NCBI GenBank assembly: GCA_020152595.1 | Contig: JAIGNY010003313.1 | Location: 1,352,001-1,416,000, forward strand | Length of the DNA: 64,000 bases | From: Chiridota heheva | Taxonomy: Eukaryota; Echinodermata; Holothuroidea; Apodida; Chiridotidae | Direction: 5' to 3' | Part shown: positions 37,921-50,000 of the stretch, in pieces | How positions within the stretch are numbered: position 1 is the first letter of the stretch | Layout: every line of letters begins with the position of its first letter | Notes under the pieces: generated by a model | What the model saw: the letters and a program-made list of their open reading frames with translations, nothing else | Told to the model about the DNA's origin: nothing | The model's database searches: none | Made by a program: the position numbers and the translations under genes

Positions 37921-39480
37921 AGAACAAAACTTTCTATGGTCCTGGTAACCCTCCCTCTTACTAAATTGAGGATATCACATGAGGAATACTGACACTTATG
38001 TGTTTTTTATTTGATTTTTCACCATCTAAATGTAATAAATAATCTTTTCATCTCTCAGCCTCAAGTTTCTGAACATCACGCGTAATACTCCAATTGAATT
38101 ACGCGAACGAGGCACTAACTTCCTGAAGCAATCATGATTACTTTATCGATTTCCTACAAAATATATCAATCATTTGCATGCTGTGTTAAAAAACATGTAG
38201 ATGATTCATCACGTACAGCAACATTGGTGTACTCAACTCACTCGAGAAGTAATCATCATAGTTAAGTGACTCTGAAGATTAAGATTGATTAACTGATTAA
38301 TGTTAATGTCACTTATACTTTAAAAACATGCATTTCCTAGTAGCAGAACATTCTGCATGTAATCAGTTGAATCTGTGTATATGCACATGTGCATGCACAA
38401 ATATTTGTGTGGTTTGTCAGTGTCATATTTGGTCTCCATATTCATATTTATGTATGAATTTGCTTAGTTTGAACCATTCAATTGAATATATCTGATATCA
38501 CTGATCTGCCTACTTAATAATGATGAGAATGAAATAGACAAGTCTAGGTGTATAAGTAAATGAATCAACATAGAACAGTCGTTGCAGTTGCAATCGTAAG
38601 TTTGCACATCTTAAGCTGTTAAAGGACTAGAGAACTATTAAATGTCAATAACAATAAAGAGTATTAAATTCCTATCATATTTGCATTTCGTTGAAAGCTT
38701 ATTTTCTGCACTACTTTATGATAGGCGAAATCTAAAAGTAAAGAGTGCTAAAGAAAAATCATTTCTCTTAATGCAACTTTGAATTTTGGTTTTCAAATTT
38801 GGACATTAATCCCTTTTAAAAAATCTTCCCATTTATCTTCTGTGAAAGGGATATATTAACAAAAATATTGGGGGGGGGGGGGGATTTTGTTTCTGATCTG
38901 TATGTGTCTAGTCATTTTCGTGCAGTCTTGTGATCTCGACGCACCTATATATCGATAAAATGTAAGAAAAAAGTATTTTGCATTTTTTATGTCTGACCGC
39001 GTGCCTTATTGATTCGCTGTGTTCTCTACATCTATACACAACCTGATAACTGTCTGTCGATTGTCTCAATCATGAAGTGGTGCACTTACGCCTTTTCTGC
39101 AGAGACAAAAATCAATCACCATTGCGCATGCAGTTTAGATACATAAGAAAACCAATTAATCTATTTTCGCAGCCGAAGGAAATGGTACCAATTGATCTGA
39201 GAATAAACATGCAAGTCACGTCACACTGTATGACTGATGAAAATTGTTTTAAGGTATAATGTTATTTAAAGATGTCAAACACACCTGTGATTTCTGTGCT
39301 ATGGCTAATCAAAGATTAAAGAACATTTAATATACATAACTGTTGTGATGTTTGGAAGAGTAATTCTTCTATCTGTTTTAAATTTCAATCAGGCTGAAAA
39401 TCATCAGACTGTTTTCTCCTGGAAGCTTGGCATTTTGTAGATCCAAAATGTTACATTTTTCAAAGAAAAATATTAACATA
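37921..39480. other. No gene recognised
   Basis: AT-rich sequence with a G15 run near 38,869. Short open frames have no motifs. Confidence 0.4.
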
Positions 39481-39484
39481 AAAT

Positions 39485-39760
39485 AGAGAGAAAAATGGTA
39501 AATTTGAGCAAAAATTTGGTAAAATTATTGGAAATAGTGGTGAAATTTGGCCACAATTTCCCAAAAATGAGGCAAATCGAGACCCGGAAATTGATGCAAA
39601 TTTCCCGAAAAATGAAGAATATTTTCCAAAAATTAAAGGAAGCTTCCCGAATTAAAGAAAATTTACTAAAAAATTAAGACTTCCTGAAAATTGAAAGAAA
39701 GTCCAAAACTGAAGATTTTTTACCAAAAATTAAAGAATAATTACCCAAACTGGAGAATTT
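39485..39760. repeat. Dispersed foldback-family copy (A-rich orientation)
   Basis: aatttggtaaaattattggaa, gtggtgaaatttggccacaa, caaatttcccgaaaaatgaag and similar phrases are the inverse of the copy at 37,450-37,660. The two could be the ends of one 2.3-kb element. Borders are unclear. Confidence 0.55.
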
Positions 39761-40552
39761 TAGCGCAAAGTTTTGGTCCACAGAACATGCTCTATAAGCC
39801 ACCGGCAAGCAGAGCACCATCAAAGAAGGCATATTCGTATTATGCAATACCATACAAAACAACAGTGCATAGCATCGGTGGCACATATATAATTGGATGC
39901 GAGACTAAATCACTCAGCGATGCTAATGAATGATAATTAATTCAATGAACACTCAAATAACAGGAAAAAATACTGTTGTCCTGAACTCAAACATGTATAA
40001 CATACATACAAATCCAAGGCCTACCTAAGGATGTTTTGTAACCTGGCTTGGCATACCTTTACTGTAGATTTTTTTGGAGGTGGGAACATGGCCCCCGTTC
40101 CCCGCCCCCCCCCCTTCCCCGTCCGCTTTTCCCTCAACCGGATCTGTTCTTGGGAATGTCATTTAAGACATTTCATACATGTCATATGACATTTATAGTG
40201 TAATTCATTTGAACTGTTGAAACAAATGTGTATACATTCCAGAACAACATTTAAGATACAAGCGAAATTAGTTATAAAAAAGAAAAACCAGTCTGCAATT
40301 TTCTTGGGACAAAGATATAAACAACTAGGGAAGAAAATTTGCATAAGTGTTTGTAATGTTATGTTTTTGCCTGCATTTGTCTGTTTATTTATCATCACCT
40401 GAAATTTGGTGAGTGGATTTGTAACTGCCTAAGGAAGAAGTGACTACAATTTAGGACATATTGCAACAGGGGAAAGGCAGAAATTGAGGGGTGGAATATT
40501 TTAGGATGAGATCTGTCAAGACTTACTGTAGTTGAAACTTTTCAATAAAATA
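39761..40552. other. No gene recognised; C-rich run at 40,098-40,125
   Basis: Sequence between the foldback copy and the 32-bp minisatellite, with a ccccgttccccgcccccccc tract typical of dispersed element edges. Confidence 0.4.
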
Positions 40553-43083
40553 TGCTGAACAATGAATGCATGCTCTGAGAGGGAGCACAAACGATGAATA
40601 CATGCTCTTAGAGGAAGCACAAACAATGAATGCATGCTCTGAGAGGAAGCACAAACAATAAATACATGCTCTGAGAGGAAGCACAAACAATGAATGCGTG
40701 CTCTAAGAGGAAGCACAAACAATGAATGCATGCTCTGAGAGGAAGCACAAACAATGAATGCATGCTCTGAGAGGAAGCACAAACAATGAATGCATGCTCT
40801 GAGAGGAAGCACAAACAATGAATGCATGCTCTGAGGAGAGCACAAACAATGAATGCATGTTCTGAGAGGAAGCACAAACAATGAATGCATGCTCCGAGAG
40901 GAAGCACAAACAATGAATGCGTGCTCTAAGAGGAAGCACAAACAATGAATGCATGCTCTGAGAGGAAGCACAAACAATGAATGCATGCTCTGAGAGGAAG
41001 CACAAACAATAAATACATGCTCTGAGAGGAAGCACAAACAATAAATACATGCTCTGAGAGGAAGCACAAACAATGAATGCATGCTCTAAGAGGAAGCACA
41101 AACAATGAATGCATGCTCTGAGAGGAAGCACAAACAATGAATGCATGCTCTAAGAGGAAGCACAAACAATGAATGCATGCTCTGAGAGGAAGCACAAACA
41201 ATGAATGCGTGCTCTGAGAGGAAGCACAAACAATGAATGCATGCTCTGAGAAGAAGCACAAACAATGAATGCATACTCTAAGGGGAAGCACAAACAATGA
41301 ATGCATGCTCTGAGAGGAAGCACAAACAATAAATGCATACTCTAAGAGGAAGCACAAACAATGAATGCATGCTCTGAGGAGAGCACAAACAATGAATGCA
41401 TGCTCTGAGGAGAGCACAAACAATGAATGCATGTTCTGAGAGGAAGCACAAACAATGAATGCATGTTCTGAGAGGAAGCACAAACAATGAATGCATGCTC
41501 TGAGAGGAAGCACAAACAATGAATGCATACTCTAAGGGGAAGCACAAACAATGAATGCATGCTCTGAGAGCACAAACAATGAATGCATGCTCTGAGGAGA
41601 GCACAAACAATGAATGCATGTTCTGAGAGGAAGCACAAACAATGAATGCATGTTCTGAGAGGAAGCACAAACAATGAATGCATGCTCTGAGAGGAAGCAC
41701 AAACAATGAATGCATACTCTAAGGGGAAGCACAAACAATGAATGCATGCTCTGAGAGGAAGCACAAACAATAAATGCATACTCTAAGAGGAAGCACAAAC
41801 AATGAATGCATGCTCTGAGGAGAGCACAAACAATGAATGCATGCTCTGAGGAGAGCACAAACAATGAATGCATGTTCTGAGAGGAAGCACAAACAATGAA
41901 TGCATGTTCTGAGAGGAAGCACAAACAATAAATGCATGCTCTGAGAGGAAGCACAAACAATGAATGCATGCTCTGAGAGGAAGCACAAACAATGAATGCA
42001 TGCTCTAAGAGGAAGCACAAACAATGAATGCGTGCTCTAAGAGGAAGCACAAACAATGAAGGAAGCACAAACAATGAATGCATGCTCTAAGAGGAAGTAC
42101 AAACAATGAATGCATGCTCTGAGAGGAAGCACAAACAATGATTGCATGCTCTGCACAAACAATGAATGCATGCTCTGAGGAGAGCACAAACAATGAATGC
42201 ATGCTCTGAGAGGAAGCACAAACAATGAATACATGCTCTGAGAGGAAGCACAAACAATGAATGCATGCTCTGAGAGGAAGCACAAACAATGAATGCATGC
42301 TCTGAGAGGAAGCACAAACAATGAATGCATGCTCTAAGAGGAAGCACAAACAATGAATACATGCTCTGAGAGGAAGCACAAACAATGAATGCATGCTCTG
42401 AGAGGAAGCACAAACAATGAATGCATGCTCTGAGAGGAAGCACAAACAATGAATGCATGCTCTGAGAGGAAGCACAAACAATGAATGCATGCTCTGAGAG
42501 GAAGCACAAACAATGAATGCATGCTCTAAGAGGAAGCACAAACAATGAATACATGCTCTGAGGAGAGCACAAACAATGAATGCATGCTCTGAGGAGAGCA
42601 CAAACAATGAATGCATGTTCTGAGAGGAAGCACAAACAATAAATGCATGTTCTGAGAGGAAGCACAAACAATGAATGCATGCTCTGAGAGGAAGCACAAA
42701 CAATGAATGCATGTTCTGAGAGGAAGCACAAACAATGAATGCATGCTCTGAGAGGAAGCACAAACAATGAATGCATGTTCTGAGAGGAAGCACAAACAAT
42801 GAATGCATGCTCTGAGAGGAAGCACAAACAATGAATGCATGCTCTGAGAGGAAGCACAAACAATGAATGCATGTTCTGAGAGGAAGCACAAACAATGAAT
42901 GCATGCTCTGAGAGGAAGCACAAACAATGAATGCATGCTCTAAGAGGAAGCACAAACAATGAATGCATGCTCTGAGAGGAAGCACAAACAATGAATGCAT
43001 GCTCTAAGAGGAAGTACAAACAATGAATGCATGCTCTGAGAGGAAGCACAAACAATGATTGCATGCTCTGAGAGGAAGCCCAA
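40553..43083. repeat. 32-bp minisatellite, about 79 copies
   Basis: The unit is gaatgcatgctctgagaggaagcacaaacaat, with 27-28-bp variants lacking part of gaggaag and common single-base variants (c/t in gctct, g/a in ctgag). The array is very homogeneous. On the minus strand it has no stops in any frame, giving open frames up to 341 codons. The 32-bp period cycles all three frames, so every frame translates to the same 32-residue repeat. Nothing suggests it is a gene. Confidence 0.97.
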
Positions 43084-43530
43084 ACAATCAATTTTCTGAA
43101 AATCAATGTCAATCAATTTTCTAAAAATCAAAGTCAAGTCAAGTGGTTTCTGGTATCAAAGAAAATCAAAACAATCATTTTTTTGCATGAAAGGAAAATG
43201 ATGGAAAGTGAGTCTTGTCTGAATGGAACTCAAACAACGAATGCTTAACCTCAATAAAACTGAAAATAATGCTATGACCTCGGAAGATATCAATCAGAAG
43301 GTAGATAGTCCTAAAGTGTTTAGAATGTCAATGGCAATACAGATCAAAAGCGAGAAAGAGATCGGGAGCATAAAACTTGGTGGGACTAGGATTTCTGAAA
43401 TAGATTATATTAGGGATGGGGAACCAACTGGGGGCGGACGTATGCACTCTACAGAGTGCTAAGATTCTAGTTATTCACATTACTTCAAGATAAACAAGTC
43501 AAGTACAAAACTTTCGTTTGTTAATTTATC
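43084..43530. other. Spacer between the 32-bp array and the MRPL11 3' end
   Basis: A 79-codon plus-strand frame (43,223-43,462) has no recognisable family or splice context. aatcaattttctgaaaatcaa is duplicated at 43,085 and 43,110. Confidence 0.4.
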
Positions 43531-43536
43531 TTTATT
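43531..43536 (-). terminator. Probable poly(A) signal of MRPL11
   Basis: The sense strand carries AATAAA (plus strand tttatt) about 235 nt beyond the MRPL11 stop codon. It is the first canonical hexamer I see on that side, in an AT-rich setting. Position and sequence fit a 3' UTR of about 0.25 kb. Confidence 0.55.
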
Positions 43537-43770
43537 GAATATGAAGTTTTTCTTTTCTTTAAAATTCAAATTAATGTCACAATCTTATTAGCTGTTTGTT
43601 GAAGTCAACATTCCACCCAAAACTTTCTCCAGAATGAGTTACATTCACACGGCTGGCTTTCTGCATATTCCATTTGTCTACAAGAAATACAAAATTCTGC
43701 GTATGGATATCCTCTTGTAACAGATTGACATTAACAGGTTAGTGACTGGATGACATATTCATGGTACATT

Positions 43771-44036
43771 TCAGCTTTTTGGATTAAGAGCTTCCAGCTT
43801 GATGGCAGCAAACTCATTTGCACAGATCCTCATTTGAGTATCAACCTCAACAAGGAATGGCTCTAATTCCTCTGCTGTAAGTGTTCTCACAACTTCAATG
43901 CCCATGCTCCTACATGAACCTATGATTTGTTTGCAAATCTCCTCCAGTGTAAACAGCTGCATGTGTTCATCCTGCTGCTTGATTCTTGCAATTTCGTAAA
44001 TGTGTTTGGGCGTTACTTTTCCAAATATTTGCTTCA
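43771..44036 (-). CDS. MRPL11: MRPL11 terminal coding exon 4
   Basis: This exon starts after CTCACAACAG|TGAAG and ends at TGA (43773-43771). The first two bases complete a Val codon with the last G of exon 3, then [19 protein letters not shown] follows. It encodes the C-terminal domain, including [14 protein letters not shown], which matches the GSARS.GI.V rRNA-binding segment of the family. The tail is acidic or neutral rather than strongly basic, as is usual for mitochondrial L11. Confidence 0.95.
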
Positions 44037-47000
44037 CTGTTGTGAGGGAAGAAAAGAAAAACAATGACATTCAATCTCATCCAGATTCTTGTACAAACAC
44101 CTTTTTCACTAAACGCACTAGTCATCAGGGCCGTAATTCTCATCAGGAAAGTGGAAGGGAAATGGTCCCTTATCCAAAAAGTGTGTGTGTGTAAGGGGAG
44201 GGGGACACCAGGCAAATTTTCCCTTAAATGTACTGAATTTTCCAACTTTTGCTGGAAAGTGGGGGAACATGTCCCCCTGTCGCTCCCTCCCCCAGGAATT
44301 ACAACCCTGCGAGTCACTAACTTCAATGGTATCCTTCATAGTCACACGTGGGAGAAAATGATTGACAATCATGGTCTATGGCTATGAATGCTCTCATTGA
44401 ATTCAACAAAAAAATTGAAGTGCAACATCATGCTGCAAATTGGCTCAAATTCAATATTATTTGCTTTAACTCGAGGTGAAAGTAAACAGAGTACACATTC
44501 TAACTTTATTATTTTCTATTCAAAATAGATATCGTGAATCTAAATCCTAAATATGTTAGGAAATCAAGGTCTATTGACATGTAAACATTTTAAAATCAAT
44601 TAAACGAGCTTTAAAATCTGAGCTGATTATTTTGAGAACAGCAATATTAGTTTTCAAGTTATGGATGATCAAAGTTTGAACCTTCTTCAATACATGAAAA
44701 CTAGAATTGTCAAAAGGACAGTGTGCTCGCCTATTCAAAGCTAGTACAGAGAATGGGCTTATAGAGGGAAGTATATACAGAAATAGGGTAGCAGGGGCAG
44801 ATGATTTCAAATTACTTGAGCTTTAAAAGATACACTTACAATTTCATTTGCACTACAAGCTTCAAAATATCTTTGAGTTTTCCTAGATATTTTAAGACAA
44901 AAAAAGCTCAAGGTTACCTCACCTAGTAACTCAGAAAACACGTCAAACCTAGCAGTCTTTATAACTACAACACCTCTTTTAGTTCTATTAATTGAATAAC
45001 AAAGAACGAAGAGGCCCTGACTTGCCAATGTCAATGAAAGCATGCCATTCAAGTCACATTTCATCCTGTACCCTCCCCCAGCCTTTACACATTCCCAGAA
45101 CTACATCCTAGATTGCAATACAACTTCCAATTTTAACAAATATGTGTGTCAAGCAAAGACAAGCAGTATGAAAATGTACAATAACATTAAAGCAAACTTA
45201 TGTAAAACAATATTGCTTAACATATGACAAACTAGACATTAGAAATGATACAAATCCCCTCACCGCTAATAATGCATATTCCAGGCTGTCCCACATTCCA
45301 TCCCAACCTGTCCCAAAAGTCATCCCACATCTATACTCCATGCAATCACACCTGAAAACCAGATACTGTATGTCACTTCACCACTTGCATGACCCACATG
45401 CCATCACAACTGAAATCCAGATGACATCCCACCACATGCCATTCCCCGTCCCACATGTTGACCCACCCTGTTCCACATGCCAACGCATCCTGTTCGACAT
45501 GCCAATCCACCCTGATCTACATGCCAATAAACCCTGTCTAACATGCCAATACATCCTGACCAACATCCCACCGCACCCTGCCCTACATACAATTCCACCC
45601 TGCCCCACATGACCTCATACTAATTTCTTCAGCTACTTTATCATCATGTCATCTTCTACCCCACATTCTGCTTATTGTTTAGATTTCCCAAACCCCTAAT
45701 TTAACATTCTTTAGAAGCAAGGATACTTTTATTTGCTTCTTTATTCATGGCAAGACAAACATTTTGATTGCTAGTCATGTCAGGAATATCAATATTATAA
45801 CAAAACTAGAAATGTGAAGTTAGTAAGTCATAAGCCATATACTTTTTAACTCAGATCAAACATATTGCATCAAATGCACACTATACCTCACCATTAAGTG
45901 TAAACAATGCTCTTCACATATACTGTATGATCAGTTGTTTAAGCAAAATCATCATACCCACTTTAATTCAAGAGATACCACAAATACAAATATTTTCATT
46001 GCTATGCAAATAGGCTAATTATTATGCACACACAATCCCCAACCATGCTCAACTGAACAGTATCAATGCCTTCTACCACTAAACCAAATAGCAATTTATT
46101 ATCTCAGGTTAAATATTTTGTATGCAAGTCTATTGTTATGCAAATAACCTACTTAATATGCACACTTCACCTCACCATTGAGTGTAGACAATTGTCTTCA
46201 CATATATGATCATTTGTGTAAAACAAAATCTCCACTCCTACTTTAATTTAAGAGATATCATACATACAAATATTTTCATTGTTATGCAAATAAGCTAATT
46301 AATATGCACACACAACAATGATTTCTATACGAGTTCTAGTAGACTTAAAGGCACAATCTCAGCATAAAGACATTCACAGTTCTAATTTTTTTGATTGGTT
46401 ATATTTTTTTGATTAGTTCAAATTTCAACCAATTGCTATACAGGCCTCTTGCGATCATATTCCACACTATATTAATAATAAAGCAACCCCATTGATGAAA
46501 CGTTGATGTGGCCCAGTGGATAAGTCTATAGACTTCGGGCGATTTGCGTTTGTGCCAAACATGACGATTTCGAATCTCGGAAAGTCAACAAATGATTTTT
46601 TCTCTCTTTTGAAGTAAACCATGGAGCTATTAACTGAATTAATTTCAATTATTAGCTCCATGATTAAAGTAATGACGAATTTGTACGACTGCTTAACTAG
46701 GTCGTGTCATGTTACCATACATACATACATACCATAAGTGCATGTACGAATGTTCATGCACATGATATATAGTATACTCTTCTCTGAATGATTGTAATAC
46801 GTAAGCTCTTGTCGATTTTTGATGACATGTGTAAGTACTGCTGCTGTACTAACTGACATCATTGTGATTTGTTTTGAGACGAGACCGCCTCTTTAAAAAT
46901 TTGATTTGGCTAATGTTGCCTCCAGAAGTCCATAAATCTTGAAATCAAGACTTGGATCATTCAGTAATGGTACAAGTCTTGATACCAAGTCTTAAATAAC

Positions 47001-50000
47001 TTTAAAGGTCTATGGACCTCTTTTAGCTTACGAGAGAGAGCATTAAATTCTAAATGCAACAGTTTTTAAATCTTGTTAATAGCACGTATAGTTTTTGAAT
47101 TAAAACTGATTAAAAGTTTAGCGATTTGCAGTGAATGTATAATTTATGTTATATCTGTGATGAATGACCAGGCGGGTAGCTGAAAAGCTTTATGTAATTC
47201 TTTATATTTCCTCCCTAAATTTCAGCTCTTGAAAATGATGGCAAAGTCTATTCCTGCTAGATTTTGGTTATAGTGGTCCTGCCATGGGTGTCTGAACTAA
47301 TGACAAATAATATTTGATTTGCACATAATATGATTTTTTCTGCTCTACACCCCATTGTTTGCAAGAAAATGGTAAAATAAGAATGGGTTTTTAGTCACCT
47401 TGACAGAAAAAATCAGATTCTGGCTTCATACGCGATGACATCACGTATGTACACCATTGGAGTTTCACGACTAGTGTCAATTATCATCTTTCTTTGTTTT
47501 CAAAATGTGAATATTTTCCAAGTAAATATTAATCAAAGTCCCACAGCTTTGTGTAGTTGGAGGATGCAGTAATATCAATTTTCAAACTAAAAGTCGTTTA
47601 TCAATGGCAAAGGGCAACAGAACGAACGATTCAGGACGTGTTTTGTGCACTTAATCTAGTTTTTGGGGCTTACCGGGTACAGTGTCATATTCAGCTCGCG
47701 CCAGATTGTTATACCTGTTCTGTTCGATTCAAACAGCTTGACCGCATCGCTCTCTCTGACATGAAATTTTTACTGTTTTGCGAGTAATAGAAATTTAAAT
47801 GAGACAAATAGAGAAAGAAAAAGAAGATAGAATAAGACTCGGTGATATTCGAACTCATAATCTCTTGTTCAAAAGACAATGCCTTAACCGACTGGGCCAC
47901 TTAATCACATGTAAGATTTATTTTATATATAGTGTGGAATATGATCAAAGGAAGAAAAGTCAATAAATTAGAACTGAATTGTAATTATTGTGTCCATAGG
48001 CCAAGCCGTTCCTTTTAGCATATCAAAACTTAAGAAATAAACTAACAAAATTTCTTCAAAAACTTTTAATTCAAGTGCAAAAACGCAAACGTAATTGCGT
48101 GAATTAACTATTCGCTTCACGTAGGCCTGTTGACTTATAAACATCAAGTGACAGAGACTTGAACATTGATAAATAAAACTTTATATTTCTATTAGACGTA
48201 AAAAAAAAGAGAGGTAGATGTTGTTGCAAACACTTCAATTTGATTACGTTTAACAAAATATTACTTGCGAAACAGTAAGAATTTCATGCCAACTATGAAG
48301 GCTTAGTACTGTAGGACCATTAAGGGTTGTAAATCTTATATCCTTCTTTTTCGTCTGCAAGCGGTTTAAATTGAAAAGGAACATCTCCTTCATTATGAAA
48401 ATGTTCTTCATTTATTTCCAAATCATTTTTATCATAGTTTTAACTTGTAAATGACAAATTAAGATCTGAACAGCCTAAAAAACTTTCGTAATCAGATGTT
48501 ATATGTACGTGGTTAGTATGTGTGTCATGCAGTTTACAATCAGCAGTCCCTGAAATGACGTAGCAAACTGTTATAATGTCACAAATCCCTTTCAAATTTT
48601 TTTCAGAGCAAGCCAATAAATGATCGATTCCTAAGTCTTTTTTCATCATGAAAATAGACTTATTTCCAGGATTTCTTGACAGATTAATGAATTTAGGGAC
48701 ACAAAAAACCTATATCAGGTTAAATCTCAATTTTGTCGGGAGGCATGGCAGGACCACTTTAAGGGTATGGTCAACATGTAAAAACGTTTGGGTAAAATTC
48801 CTTTACATTTTTCACAAATGTACGACTACAAATTAAAAAACAAAGGGTTTACATACAAAAATAGGAACTTCCGCCCTGTCATACATCACAAGAGGAACTT
48901 AAAGAGGAACAAAAATTTACCTATTTTGTTCTGAAAATTTAAAATGCTCGAAAAAGGTCAATTTTTTAACCAATTTGGATGAAATATTTTGCTAATTTTC
49001 ATCATCTTTCATGGATTTTAAAGCAATTTAGCATAAGTTGTTGCTACACGTCTACATACAGTAATTCAGCATAAGTTGCTGCTACACATCCATATACAGC
49101 AATTTAGTACAAGTTGCTGTTACACGTCCATATACAGCAATTTAGCATAAGTTGCTGCTACAGGTCCATATACAACAATTTAGCATAAGTTGCTGCTACA
49201 TGTCCATATACAGCAATTTAGCATAAGTTACTGCTACACATCCATATACAGCAATTTAGCATAAGTTGCTGCTACACGTCCATATACAGCAATTTAGCAT
49301 AAGTTGCTGCTACACGTCCATATACAGCAACTTAGCATAAGTTGCTGCTACACGTCCATATACAGCAATTTAGCTTAAGTTGCTGCTACACGTCCATATA
49401 CAACAACTTAGCATAAGTTGCTGCTACACGTCCATATACAACAATTTAGCATAAGTTGCTGCTACACGTCCATATACAGCAATTTAGCATAAGTTGCTGC
49501 TACACGTCCATATACAGCAATTTAGCATAAGTTGCTGCTACACGTCCATATACAGCAATTTAGCATAAGTTGCTGCTACGATCGTCCATATACAGCAACT
49601 TAGCATAAGTTGCTGCTACACATCCATATACAGCAATTTAGTACAAGTTGCTGTTACACGTCCATATACAGCAATTTAGTACAAGTTGTTGCTACACGTC
49701 TACATACAGCAATTTAGCATAAGTTACTGCTACACATCCATATACAGCAATTTAGCATAAGTTGCTGCTACACGTCCATATACAGCAATTTAGCATAAGT
49801 TGCTGCTACACGTCCATATACAGCAACTTAGCATAAGTTGCTGCTACACATCCATATACAGCAATTTAGTACAAGTTGCTGTTACACGTCCATATACAGC
49901 AATTTAGCATAAGTTGCTGCTACAGGTCCATATACAACAATTTAGCATAAGTTGCTGCTACATGTCCATATACAGCAATTTAGCATAAGTTACTGCTACA

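Noticed and set aside
40516-43137. Cys/His/Leu-rich open frames of up to 341 codons (minus strand)
   Set aside because: A 32-bp minisatellite that is open in all three frames. Kept as a finding about the array but not called a gene.
47271-48762. Second possible inverted-repeat unit (agtggtcctgccatg and its complement, about 1.49 kb apart)
   Set aside because: Only about 15-17 bp match, similarity does not extend inward, and it overlaps the better supported unit at 46,453-47,946.
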